DNA of 64,000 nucleotides, taken from assembly GCA_963792705.1 (NCBI GenBank), contig CAWBXD010000012.1, forward strand, positions 748,296-812,295, read 5' to 3'. The notes beneath the pieces are model-generated. The model was not told the origin of the DNA and did no database searches. It saw only the letters and a list, made by a program, of their open reading frames with translations. The position numbers and the translations under genes were made by a program. This DNA is from JBBQVS01 sp963792705. Lineage in GTDB: Bacteria > Chloroflexota > Ktedonobacteria > Ktedonobacterales > Ktedonobacteraceae. Positions 17,784 through 27,009 of this stretch are shown here, in pieces (the stretch's first letter is position 1; every line of letters begins with the position of its first letter).

Positions 17784-17928
17784 TTTAAAAACATTTCATA
17801 CATTCTATACTGACGATGGACACCACAAAGTTATACACTCTTCGTATAAACGGAAGTTTATCACAAACTATGACAATTTATTATAATTGATGGTCAAAAT
17901 AAGGACTATTTGGGGGATATGATAGATA

Positions 17929-17983
17929 TATGGAGTGTGGGATGGCGACATTGCGATGCAATGTCGCCATCCCACACTCCATA
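17929..17983 (-). terminator. terminator-like hairpin after the caspase/WD40 gene
   Basis: Perfect 26-bp arms (17929-17954, 17958-17983) with a 3-nt loop, beginning 1 bp past the stop codon. No strong T run follows, so pausing or mRNA protection is also possible. Confidence 0.7.
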
Positions 17984-17984
17984 A

Positions 17985-19679
17985 TTACACAACCTCGGTG
18001 CGCCAGATGCGTACTGCACCATCTTCGGCACTATTGGCAAGCAGGCCGTTGGCACCAAAGACGACACCATAGACCTCGATGCGATGATTGATGGTTTGTA
18101 GTTCGCGCCCCTGCGATACGTCCCATAACTTGAGCGAGCCATCCTCTGAACCGGAGACAAGCAGACGACCATCGGCAGAAAAGTCTACTGTCCAGACTGC
18201 TCCATCGTGTCCGGTCAACGTCTGCACAACCTGGCCTGTTGCAGAGTCCCAGAGACAAATAGCACCATCGGCAGAGCAGGAGGCGAGCAGATTGCCCTGA
18301 GGCGACCACGCAACACCATAGACGATATCGCTATAGCGTAGGCGTCTTTGTACTGTTCCAGTGCTGACATCCCAGAGACAAATAGTTTTGTCGAACGAGC
18401 AGGAGGCGAGATAGCGACTATCGTAGGAGAAGTCAACGCCGACAACAACATTATGATGTCCTTGTAGGGTCGCTAGTGCCTCACCCGTTGTCGGGTTCCA
18501 TAAGCGTACCGTCTCATCGTTGGAGCAGGAGGCAAGATACTGGTTATCAAGCGAGTAGGCAACCGTCCAAACCGCGCTACTATGGCCTGTGATAGTTCGT
18601 AGGAGTTGACCCGTTGTGGTATCCCATACGCGAATAGTTTTATCCTCAGAACACGAGGCGACGGCTTTGCCATCGGGCGCGATATCGACGCCCATCACAG
18701 CTCCCTCATGGCCTGTGAGCGTGTGGAGCAACGTCCCAGCTTCGGTAGACCACAGGCGTACCGTCATATCTTCGCCACAGGAGGCGACAAGCAAGCCATC
18801 GGGCGAGAAGACGACATCATCGACATGCCCACGATGACCTGTGAGAATATGTAGAGGAATAACATCGACGGCTGTAATGCTGCGTCCCTTTGTGAGCGGT
18901 TGCGGTGCCGAGGCGGTGCGCCATTCAGCCCATTCAATCAGTGTCATCGCGCCATGCTCATAACCAAACTTTTGTGGGTACTGCTCCTCATCTTCCTGTA
19001 ACTGTTCATCCAGGTAGTCGTAGAGGGTGCCAAGCGTGATGCGTCCTGTACGCGGGTTGGCAGCCTCACCCTCTAAGCCGCTGAGCAGATGCGACATAAA
19101 GACGCCATAGCCTTGCTCCATCTGCTCCTGCGAGACCTCGGCAAGACGGTGCGAGGCGAGAATGACGCGTCCCTTCTCTTTTGGCAGGTCGAGCAGCGAT
19201 TGACCAAAGAGCGGATAGGCGTCCTCCTGATCGCGCCGTTGTCGCCAGTTACTGCCAGCATGGGAGATGTCGAGCAGTGTGAGAATGTTGCCTGCCTTTG
19301 AATCATATAAATAGTGGTCTACAAAGGTAGGTACATGCAACCCTGTGACGGGTCGGTCGGCGTGTGTTGTATGTAACGCGAGATAGCCATCCTGGGTCGC
19401 GGGGTCAAGAAAGGCGTGTCCCGCGAAATAAAATAAGACGAGATCGTCGGCCTGAGCGCGCACCAGAAAGAGGTCACGCAACTGGCTCTCTAGCTCGTCG
19501 CGGTTCGCTCCTGCGCCCTCAAGGTACACAACGTCCTCTGGTCGCCAGCCACCGCGTTCTGGGTCTATCAACAGGTCATAAAGTGCGCGTGCATCGGCCT
19601 GTGCGAATGGCAGTTGCACAAAATGCTCTGTATCTGTGTAGTCATCTATGCCGACTATGAGTGCGTAACGATGTTCCAT
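17985..19679 (-). CDS. caspase-fold (C14-like) protein with seven WD40 repeats, Cys replaced by Ser
   Basis: 564 residues. The N-terminal half is a metacaspase/peptidase C14-like domain: YALIVGIDDY, then FYFAGHAF with the dyad His H88, then LLDISHAGS where DACHSG is expected. Residue 139 is Ser (TCC). Residues about 270-564 hold seven WD40 repeats (units ending RLWST, RVWDT, RLWNP, CLWDV, CLWDS, KLWDV, RIWRT), a full beta-propeller. The protein is probably cytoplasmic. It may be a pseudo-protease scaffold or a Ser-dependent variant. GAGGATAT precedes the ATG. It is a single-gene unit. Confidence 0.87.
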   Translation of the reverse strand: MEHRYALIVGIDDYTDTEHFVQLPFAQADARALYDLLIDPERGGWRPEDVVYLEGAGANRDELESQLRDLFLVRAQADDLVLFYFAGHAFLDPATQDGYLALHTTHADRPVTGLHVPTFVDHYLYDSKAGNILTLLDISHAGSNWRQRRDQEDAYPLFGQSLLDLPKEKGRVILASHRLAEVSQEQMEQGYGVFMSHLLSGLEGEAANPRTGRITLGTLYDYLDEQLQEDEEQYPQKFGYEHGAMTLIEWAEWRTASAPQPLTKGRSITAVDVIPLHILTGHRGHVDDVVFSPDGLLVASCGEDMTVRLWSTEAGTLLHTLTGHEGAVMGVDIAPDGKAVASCSEDKTIRVWDTTTGQLLRTITGHSSAVWTVAYSLDNQYLASCSNDETVRLWNPTTGEALATLQGHHNVVVGVDFSYDSRYLASCSFDKTICLWDVSTGTVQRRLRYSDIVYGVAWSPQGNLLASCSADGAICLWDSATGQVVQTLTGHDGAVWTVDFSADGRLLVSGSEDGSLKLWDVSQGRELQTINHRIEVYGVVFGANGLLANSAEDGAVRIWRTEVV

Positions 19680-20077
19680 ATCATATCCTCAACTTCGCTT
19701 TTATAGACGTGGAATTGCTCTCAGGGAATTATACGATATTGTACGGGTATGATTTCTTTGATATTTGCCGATGGGGAAAAGGTATGACGAAATCAGACTC
19801 GTACACGAAATGACTCTTTGTGGCGTCTCTTTATAGCACATGGCCTTCTGCGTAACTTTTAGTAATCTAAAACGTATTTATTACGTATCCCAATATATAT
19901 AAGAGAGATTTATATAAGAGTCTCTCTTTGACTCGTTGTAGGCAGACGTAGACGAACTATCGCCTCTACGTGTAAAATAGAATCAATCGGTATATCGTAG
20001 GGGCCTAGCCCCAATACATTGCACATATCCTCTGTACACTTCTTTTTGTACAGATAAGAAAGAGCAGGTCTGACAAC
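19680..20077. other. 398-bp divergent intergenic region
   Basis: Holds the promoters for the caspase/WD40 gene (minus, TATAAT near 19735) and ftsH (plus). Several short stems are visible: AAGAGAGA/TCTCTCTT near 19910-19930, GGGGC/GCCCC near 20001, and CTGTAC/GTACAG near 20032-20053 in the ftsH leader. I see no gene. Confidence 0.5.
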
Positions 20078-22081
20078 ATGGATGCTCAGGCTATACATAT
20101 GTACCAAAACCCAAACGAGCAAGGGCCACGTGGTACACAACGCCCAAATCCTAATGGTGGTGGCGGTGGCGGCGCGAATGGCAATAATGGTGGGAAGCGT
20201 GATACTACATCACTGCTTATTCGTGGTGCGCTCATCGTTGTAGCGCTATTCTTGGGCTACTGGGTATTTTCGTACTTTACGAATAGCAGCACCAACGCCA
20301 ATAGTGGTCCCAATATCATTGAGGTCCCCTATAGCACCTATTATCAGCAAATTCAAAACGACAACGTGAAGAACGCTGTCTTCCAGGGCCAGGACGTGAC
20401 AGGCAGTTTCAAGACAGCTATTCAAGTCACCGATGCCAGTGGTAACACAAAATCTGGTGTGCAGTATCACTTCACTCAACTTCCCAATGGCGACCAGAAC
20501 CTGATTACGTTGCTTAACGCACACCATGTGCAGTATTATTCAAAGCCTGTCAACGACAGTAGCGTATGGCAGAACATTCTCTTTGGCCTCTTGCCCTGGG
20601 TGCTCGTGTTCGGTGTCTTCATCTTGATCGCACGTCGCGCCACTCAGAGCCAGCAAAACATCTTCAGCTTTGGCAAGAGTAAGGCGAAGGTTATCCTGGA
20701 AGATAAGCCAACAACAACCTTTGCCGATGTCGCGGGGGTCGATGAAGCTAAGAACGACCTTGTAGAGGTGGTGGACTTCCTGAAAACACCTGGCAAATTT
20801 CAACGGCTCGGTGGTAAAATTCCGCGTGGCGTCTTGCTCGTGGGACCTCCGGGAACAGGTAAAACACTGCTAGCTCGTGCGGTGGCAGGTGAAGCAAGCG
20901 TACCTTTCTTCTCTATGAGTGGCTCCGAGTTTGTCGAAGTGCTGGTCGGTGTTGGTGCCAGTCGTGTTCGTGACCTGTTCGATCAGGCCAAGAAAGCCGC
21001 GCCAAGCATCATCTTCATCGACGAAATCGACGCCGTTGGCAAACAGCGCGGCTCGACTATCAATAGCAACGACGAGCGCGAACAGACGCTGAACCAATTG
21101 CTGGTCGAGATGGACGGTTTCGACGCACGTCAAGCCGTTGTCGTCATTGCCGCAACCAACCGACCTGATGGATTAGATAAAGCGTTACTGCGTCCTGGTC
21201 GCTTCGACCGTCGCGTGACTGTTGACCGTCCCGATTGGAATGGGCGTCTCGCCATCTTGAAAATTCACGCGAAGGATGTGCCAATGGCTAAGGACGTAGA
21301 CCTGATCACCATTGCGCGTGGCACAACGGGTATGGTTGGTGCTGACTTGGCAAACTTGATTAACGAGGCCGCCTTGCTCGCCGCACGACGCAACCTTGAT
21401 GCGGTCAACCAGTCCTGCTTTGATGAGGCACTAGACAAAATTCTGCTTGGCGCGGAACGTCCACTCATCCTGAGCGAAGAGGACTTGAACGTTGTGGCCT
21501 ATCACGAAGGCGGCCATGCCCTCACAGGTCTATTACAGGACCTTGTTGACCCTGTAACAAAGGTGACGATTGTGCCACGTGGTCAGGCACTTGGTGTCAC
21601 TATGTATACGCCCGTTGATGACCGCTACAACTATACGCAGGATTACCTTGAGTCCCAGCTTGTCACCGCGCTTGGTGGACGTGCGGCGGAAGAGGTTGCG
21701 ATTGGACGCATCACCACTGGTGCTGAAAACGATCTGCAACGTGTGACCGCGATTGCGCGTCAAATGGTCACAAAATGGGGCATGAGTGACCGTCTCGGCA
21801 CTATCTCATATAGCGAACGAGAGGACCCATTCGCAGGTACATCGTTAGCAAGTAACTCACGCGAGTACAGCGAACGTACCGCAACGGTCATTGACGAAGA
21901 GGTTAACCGTCTCGTCAAGCGAGCGCACGAGCGCGCTGTGAGCCTACTCACCGAGCATCGCATAACTCTTGACCATGTTGCGAGAGCACTGCGTCTGCAC
22001 GAAACCATCGATGCCAAGCAGTTGCGCGACATCATGGTTGAAACGGGTGCCATTGAGTCTGCTCCTGCATCATATAGATAG
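20078..22081 (+). CDS. ftsH: ATP-dependent zinc metalloprotease FtsH
   Basis: 667 residues. There are two N-terminal membrane spans (about 45-65 and 165-185) with an extracytoplasmic domain between them. The AAA module has Walker A GPPGTGKT (256-263) and Walker B IIFIDEIDAVG, and the protease site is HEGGH (H476, E477, H480). It extracts and degrades membrane proteins and unstable regulators. The Gly/Asn-rich N-terminal tail before the first span is longer than usual. A terminator follows directly. Confidence 0.97.
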   Translation: MDAQAIHMYQNPNEQGPRGTQRPNPNGGGGGGANGNNGGKRDTTSLLIRGALIVVALFLGYWVFSYFTNSSTNANSGPNIIEVPYSTYYQQIQNDNVKNAVFQGQDVTGSFKTAIQVTDASGNTKSGVQYHFTQLPNGDQNLITLLNAHHVQYYSKPVNDSSVWQNILFGLLPWVLVFGVFILIARRATQSQQNIFSFGKSKAKVILEDKPTTTFADVAGVDEAKNDLVEVVDFLKTPGKFQRLGGKIPRGVLLVGPPGTGKTLLARAVAGEASVPFFSMSGSEFVEVLVGVGASRVRDLFDQAKKAAPSIIFIDEIDAVGKQRGSTINSNDEREQTLNQLLVEMDGFDARQAVVVIAATNRPDGLDKALLRPGRFDRRVTVDRPDWNGRLAILKIHAKDVPMAKDVDLITIARGTTGMVGADLANLINEAALLAARRNLDAVNQSCFDEALDKILLGAERPLILSEEDLNVVAYHEGGHALTGLLQDLVDPVTKVTIVPRGQALGVTMYTPVDDRYNYTQDYLESQLVTALGGRAAEEVAIGRITTGAENDLQRVTAIARQMVTKWGMSDRLGTISYSEREDPFAGTSLASNSREYSERTATVIDEEVNRLVKRAHERAVSLLTEHRITLDHVARALRLHETIDAKQLRDIMVETGAIESAPASYR

Positions 22082-22089
22082 ATAAGCAA

Positions 22090-22140
22090 TAAAAAAGGGA
22101 TGTGGCAAACGGCGATGCCGTTTGCCACATCCCTTTTTTA
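22090..22140. terminator. bidirectional terminator between ftsH and the CheA-like gene
   Basis: Perfect 24-bp arms (22090-22113, 22117-22140), loop GAT, with A6/T6 at the outer edges, between convergent genes. Confidence 0.95.
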
Positions 22141-22141
22141 G

Positions 22142-24559
22142 TTACTGCAATAATCCTTCAATTGTTGCTAGGAGCACATCGTGTGGGCAGGGTTTGGTGA
22201 GATATGCATGTGCTCCTAACGCCATTGCGCGCTGCTTATGCTTCTCGCTTGCTCGTGAGGTGAGAATAATAATCTTTACATCATTCAGTTCTGGATAGAC
22301 ATGCATGATGCCAAGCAGATCATACCCACTCAGATTCGGCATCTCCATGTCCAGTACAAATACATCGGGCGGATTTTGGGTCAGCGAATTTAACGCCTCC
22401 AAGCCATCCCGTGCTTCAGTAATCTCGTAGTGCGCGCGTTCCAGTGTATGAACAAGCGATCTTCTTAACGATGCTGAATCGTCAGCGATAAGGGCCAGCC
22501 GTTGTGTCTTTCGCGTTTTCGCCATATCCTCGTTGACTTCGGGCAAGGCGTTGCGACGGACTCTTGTATAGTGCTTGAGTAAAGCCGGAATATCAAGGAG
22601 TAAGAGCACCTGTCCTTTGCCATCGAGAACGGTACCTGCTATTCCTGGTCGCTGTAAATACTCTGCAAGCGGTTTGACAATCACGTTGACATCGCTTATC
22701 ACTTCATCGACGAGAATACCTGCGATCAGACGAGAGTTCCCCTGTGGTAATACAATGAGAGGTGTCACGCGGCGGTGTGGGTCTGGCTCGTAGGGAAAGT
22801 TTAAGAGTTTGTACAGATGATAGACAATATCAAGCTTTTCGTGCTTCTCGTCGCTGACACGTTGCATTTGCGAGAAAGGAATGACAACGTGCTGATCGCC
22901 AACCCGTACAAGCATACCATGCACCGTTCCCTGTGAACGGGGGAAACGTAAAGAAAAGCTTACACCATCCTTGCTATTACGTTGCAAAGCAACTGTTCCC
23001 CCAAGTTTCTGTAGAGTCGATTGTAGTGTATCTAGCGCACCGCCCTGGACTGTCATGGAAAAGCCTATCTCTAGCGTGACCTCATTTCCAAACGCACTAG
23101 CATGAAGCCATACACGCTGCACCTCATGTTCAGGACTCTGTAACGTGCTCGTGTCAAGAAGGCATGTATGCAACAAGGTAACAAGGGGTGAGGCCAGCAT
23201 GTCAAGAATGTCCTGGTCAACCTCCGTCATCTCACCAGCAACCTCGAACAATGCATCCGGTGCGTAGGTTGCAAGGACAGCCTGTAGCTGCGGCAGGAGT
23301 ACCCGAAGCGGAGTGAGACGTAGCAGATTTACGCGTGTATACAGTTCTGTAGCATGTTGTACATAGCGTTGTGTCACGGTGTGCAGATGGTCGTAAGCAC
23401 TCTGTACATGCGTATGTGCTACTGTCACCTGTACCATTGCATCGCGCAACGCATAAACTGTCCTGGCACGGTCGCTATCACGGTCGAATTCTAATTCGTC
23501 CCATTCAAACTTTTCGTATGTTTTCAAAAGATGTGGACGTTGTTTGAGTACACGTCCATGTATACGACCACTACGTGATGTAGCCTCTTTCAACATACGT
23601 TCAACAAGCGATGAGGCAGGAAGAGGAGGCACGTTTAGCCGTTGACGTTGCGGAAGTGCAAGGTCCATAAGCGCACGTTCAAGTTGCTGCAGACGTACTT
23701 GCGCCGCATGTAACTCACGTAGCGCGACATCTACCTGTTGCTGAGCATTTTCCAGGGGAGTATGTATCTCAGCAAGTTCCCCCGCTTGCCGCAGAAGTCG
23801 TCCAAAGCGGTGTGCCTCAACGTGTATCCCTGGCGGCAAAGGAGGATATGGTGGAGCCATATCCGTCTGTAGGGACCGATTTATCGCGTCCTCATTCATC
23901 GTCGATAAGGGAAGAGGACGCGATAAATCGGTCCCTACCGCACCATCAAGCTCGATTTCTTCATTCTGTGTCTGTCCATTTCCATCGCCTTGTGGTTGTC
24001 CGTGACCTTCATCTGATGGGCGTCCATGACCGTTGAATTGCTCAAGCTGATGTTCCAATGCAACTAGATGTGTATCATTCTCTTGTCCATCAGCGAGCAG
24101 GCTTTGTAGTGTCATCTCTAGCGCGAGCACGGCTTGCACCAGCACATTCAATCCGACCAGCGCAAAGAGCGAACCGTTGTCAATTTGTGCGATCACCTCT
24201 TCAATATGGCGGGCAAGAGACGCCATAGCATAACACTCCATCGCTCCTGCCGTACCGCGTATTTTGTGAGCGATGCGCTGCAGCGTGGTAAAGCGTGTTA
24301 AATCGAGTGTATCGTTCTGCTCTAGTTGGCTCAATGCACGCTTCATCTGTCCAATATCTTCGTCTACCTCGGCAGCGAAGAGTAGAAGCATATCTTCATC
24401 ACTAAACTCGTCATCCTGCTCCTGGGGTGTTGAAGATACCAGGGCATCGGTATGTTGCCATGTTTCCATTGCGTCAAAGGCTTGAAGAACGGCCAGGTCA
24501 TCGGCAGACATCTGCTCTTCTGCCTCATCATGAGCAAAGTGAAAGGAGTTCTCACTCAC
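22142..24559 (-). CDS. CheA/ChpA-like hybrid protein: HPt, degenerate kinase core, CheW-like, receiver
   Basis: 805 residues. The N-terminal HPt domain contains the phospho-His site IAHKIRGTAGAM. A variable linker follows, then helical and ATPase-like regions, a CheW-like domain (MLVRVGDQHVVIPFSQMQRV) and a C-terminal receiver (LIADDSASLRR, phospho-Asp in VFVLDMEMPNLSGYD, Lys in LTKPC). The ATP lid and N-box of CheA are not recognisable: the N-box position reads PLVTLLHTCLLDTS with no Asn. Kinase activity is therefore doubtful. A type A repeat encodes about residues 208-230 of the linker. It overlaps the CheW-like gene by 8 nt. Confidence 0.85.
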   Translation of the reverse strand: MSENSFHFAHDEAEEQMSADDLAVLQAFDAMETWQHTDALVSSTPQEQDDEFSDEDMLLLFAAEVDEDIGQMKRALSQLEQNDTLDLTRFTTLQRIAHKIRGTAGAMECYAMASLARHIEEVIAQIDNGSLFALVGLNVLVQAVLALEMTLQSLLADGQENDTHLVALEHQLEQFNGHGRPSDEGHGQPQGDGNGQTQNEEIELDGAVGTDLSRPLPLSTMNEDAINRSLQTDMAPPYPPLPPGIHVEAHRFGRLLRQAGELAEIHTPLENAQQQVDVALRELHAAQVRLQQLERALMDLALPQRQRLNVPPLPASSLVERMLKEATSRSGRIHGRVLKQRPHLLKTYEKFEWDELEFDRDSDRARTVYALRDAMVQVTVAHTHVQSAYDHLHTVTQRYVQHATELYTRVNLLRLTPLRVLLPQLQAVLATYAPDALFEVAGEMTEVDQDILDMLASPLVTLLHTCLLDTSTLQSPEHEVQRVWLHASAFGNEVTLEIGFSMTVQGGALDTLQSTLQKLGGTVALQRNSKDGVSFSLRFPRSQGTVHGMLVRVGDQHVVIPFSQMQRVSDEKHEKLDIVYHLYKLLNFPYEPDPHRRVTPLIVLPQGNSRLIAGILVDEVISDVNVIVKPLAEYLQRPGIAGTVLDGKGQVLLLLDIPALLKHYTRVRRNALPEVNEDMAKTRKTQRLALIADDSASLRRSLVHTLERAHYEITEARDGLEALNSLTQNPPDVFVLDMEMPNLSGYDLLGIMHVYPELNDVKIIILTSRASEKHKQRAMALGAHAYLTKPCPHDVLLATIEGLLQ
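23869..23938. repeat. type A palindromic repeat inside a coding sequence
   Basis: 25-bp perfect arms (23869-23893, 23914-23938). It lies in frame in the linker after the HPt domain and is translated as GTDLSRPLPLSTMNEDAINR. Confidence 0.93.
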
Positions 24560-25196
24560 GACTAACGCTCCTCTCTATACAGTACATCGCATCCTCGAAA
24601 AGTGCAGGTATATCAAGCACAAATGTCTTCTCTTGCTCTACAGGCTCATACTTCCACACGCCAACTATCCCGACAGGAACCTCGTTCCCTTCGACAGTCG
24701 GAGGTAACGTAAACGGAGTGATATGGCTTGCGTCAACAACCGTCGCGGTAGAACTTATGGAAAGAACGCATAGGGCTAATGACTGATTATTATGCTCTAC
24801 AATTAGGGTGATACGGTCCTGTAAAGGGGGGGAGCTACTCTTTGTCAGATAAGAACAGAGATCAATGGCTGCTACCGTTTCACTACGCCACGAGAGGATA
24901 CCAAGCATCCAGAAGGGAACATCGGGCAAGAGGGTGAGACGCTGCGAGGAGGGAAGTATTTCACGGACAATGGTGAGTGGCAAGAGACAGTGTGAGGTAC
25001 GAAGGTCGCAGGTAAGACAGGTTAGAGTATCATCAGGCTGTGCGGCTGCGGAAATAAGTGCTTGTGTAGGATGTGTTGAGTATGGCATATGCGCCTTCTC
25101 ATACGCATGCTTCCAAAATTCGTTATCGCTCAACTGCTCCAGATATTCCGCGTATGCTTCAGGCGACACGGAAAAGAGCATGGAATCTTCCTTCAT
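24552..25196 (-). CDS. CheW-like adaptor protein
   Basis: 214 residues. After about 50 residues of N-terminal helix comes a CheW fold: CLLPLTIVREILPSS, PFWMLGILSWRSETVAAIDL, DRITLIVEHNNQSLALCV and VVDASHITPF. CheW proteins couple receptors to CheA. Here no chemoreceptor gene is in the window and the partner is the CheA-like protein whose start overlaps this stop, so a non-chemotaxis, type IV pilus or signalling role is possible. The ATG at 25196 (GAGG upstream) or at 25181 (AAGGAAG upstream) may be used. Confidence 0.82.
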   Translation of the reverse strand: MKEDSMLFSVSPEAYAEYLEQLSDNEFWKHAYEKAHMPYSTHPTQALISAAAQPDDTLTCLTCDLRTSHCLLPLTIVREILPSSQRLTLLPDVPFWMLGILSWRSETVAAIDLCSYLTKSSSPPLQDRITLIVEHNNQSLALCVLSISSTATVVDASHITPFTLPPTVEGNEVPVGIVGVWKYEPVEQEKTFVLDIPALFEDAMYCIERSVSRE

Positions 25197-25232
25197 CAGA
25201 CAGCCTCAATCATTCATGCTAACAAACGCACG

Positions 25233-25628
25233 CTAATTTGGTAAAGCAGGAACATTGAGTTGCTCCTGAATGATAGCGACAATCTCCTGTGTCTTAAATG
25301 GCTTGGTGATATAATCTTTGGCACCCGCGAGACGACCTTTGAGGCGGTCGATAACGCTATCACGTCGAGACAGCATAATAATGATGGTGTTGTTGAAGAT
25401 GGACTTTGTTTTGAAGCGACGAGCGACTTCATACCCATCCATCTTAGGAAGGTTGATATCAAGTAAGACAAGATCAGGAACACGGGCATCGGGGTCGTTC
25501 GTAATCCAGCGCATTGCTTCAACACCATCCGTAAAACTACGAACATCGAAGTTTTCCCGTCGCAGACACGTCTCGATAATTTTACGTACAGTTGGTAAAT
25601 CATCAATCACCATGATGAATTTATTCAT
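25233..25628 (-). CDS. single-domain response regulator (CheY/PilG-like)
   Basis: 131 residues, receiver only. The acid pocket is VIDD (D9, D10), the phosphoacceptor is D57 (LVLLDINLP) and the conserved Lys is K109 (ITKPF). It has no output domain. It is 36 bp upstream of the CheW-like gene, so the three genes form a Che-like set in which this protein is the likely phosphate acceptor from the HPt domain. Confidence 0.92.
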   Translation of the reverse strand: MNKFIMVIDDLPTVRKIIETCLRRENFDVRSFTDGVEAMRWITNDPDARVPDLVLLDINLPKMDGYEVARRFKTKSIFNNTIIIMLSRRDSVIDRLKGRLAGAKDYITKPFKTQEIVAIIQEQLNVPALPN

Positions 25629-26088
25629 GCCACAATTTCCTTCTTATCTTATCCATTTACACTACTACCAGCCACCCCAACCAATTGTACCCAATAGACG
25701 TAGTATTATACAAGAGCGTATTCATATTGGTAATAAAAACACCTGTATCAATCCTATTTCGCGTACCCCGTAGTGGTCTCCCAACCTTAATATGATGGTT
25801 TTCGTAGGGACCACATTGATGGCGTCCGCTGCACGAGCGAAGCAATGTGCAGTCCTCATCTTGCACCTACCATTACGCAAAAGGAACTCGCGCAATGAAT
25901 TGCGCCTCGGACGCCATCAATGTGGTCCCTACGAAACCCGTCAATCTTCGATTGACAGTCTAGCAGGGGCTAATTAAGGACGCGATACATCGATCCCTAT
26001 CTGTGACCACAGATGAGTTTCATGCCAATGATGTTACCATACAATACTACAACATTGCAACATTTTTTGCGTCCAAAATGTAAGAACA
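25629..26088. repeat. intergenic region with type B palindromic repeat (25800-25936)
   Basis: Perfect 28-bp arms at 25800-25827 and 25909-25936. The inside contains an inner hairpin CTGCAC/GTGCAG and an AATGAATT stretch also seen in the copies at 35.2, 42.8 and 47.8 kb. A fragment (GGACGCGATACATCGATCCC) follows near 25979. No gene is seen in the remaining sequence. Confidence 0.85.
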
Positions 26089-26925
26089 TTATGCGTGTGG
26101 AAGTTCTTTAAGAAACTTATCAAGCGTTCGTGCGCGGTACTGTTGCGTAAAATCAACGATATTAGAACGCTCACTTACAGGTTGCTTCTGCAACTCATCC
26201 TGTATCAAGTGACGTAAGAGAGCAACATCTTCACGCCACGCGACATTAAGCATGATCTCTGGTACATTCTCTTCAACATGATGAGCGTCCAAACGGCGCA
26301 ACCAGAGCGAGAAAAGCCGTGCCAGCCACTCTTGACGCATCTCTGGCGTTAAAAGCGGCGTAAGTGTTGATGTTTCAAACAAAATATTGCTACTTGCCTC
26401 GCTCAAAAGTGTTTCCAGAATAGGCATAATGTCATCTATTGCTTTGTCGAGCAAAGAAATAAGTTGTTCATTGCGGTCTGCGAGACGTTCATCTAGTACC
26501 AGCGCGTAGACATCCATCGCACCACGAAAATCATGATGTTCGGCCCGCGTCTCCGCTTCGTCCAAAAGCGCGTTCAGGTCTTCCGCGAGTGTCTGCACCG
26601 ACTCCCCTTGTTGCAAGCGAACATCATAGTCCTCGATCCGTTGCCGACACGCCTCGTTGTCGAGCGGCAACAAAACAGAGGGAGCAACGGGATGCAGGGT
26701 AGCTAACACGTCCCCTCCAAAGTCCCAATCCTCCTCGCTATTATCCTCATCAAGGTCTTCTGCCACTATCTTCTCTACATTCAGTGCTGCAAGCTGTACG
26801 TCCACGTCCAGTAGTGTAGCAATCTCAGGTTGTAAGAGTGGATATCGTAACATAAGTTCCTGTATAAGTTGCAGAAGGTGTTCCTTAGTTGTGTGCCGCA
26901 AGCGGTCTTCTAGTTCTTGCTCCAT
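26089..26925 (-). CDS. hypothetical helical protein
   Basis: 278 residues from ATG 26925, which has AAGGA upstream; a longer frame to 26988 lacks such a site. It is mostly helical and acidic, with LLQLIQELMLRYPLLQPEIA near the N-terminus and a strongly acidic stretch around residue 60. There are no membrane spans and I recognise no family. It stands alone between a repeat region and a sensor kinase gene, 85 bp downstream of the latter's stop. Confidence 0.65.
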   Translation of the reverse strand: MEQELEDRLRHTTKEHLLQLIQELMLRYPLLQPEIATLLDVDVQLAALNVEKIVAEDLDEDNSEEDWDFGGDVLATLHPVAPSVLLPLDNEACRQRIEDYDVRLQQGESVQTLAEDLNALLDEAETRAEHHDFRGAMDVYALVLDERLADRNEQLISLLDKAIDDIMPILETLLSEASSNILFETSTLTPLLTPEMRQEWLARLFSLWLRRLDAHHVEENVPEIMLNVAWREDVALLRHLIQDELQKQPVSERSNIVDFTQQYRARTLDKFLKELPHA

Positions 26926-27009
26926 CGTAGCGTCCTTCTGGATAAATCTTTCTTTACAAGATGTAATACTACCACAAAAAAGATGCAACGTGACAGAGGG
27001 TTGGTCTCC

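Noticed and set aside
25800..25936. CRISPR-like arrangement of repeats
   Set aside because: The repeats are isolated inverted elements, not regularly spaced direct repeats with spacers; no cas genes are present.
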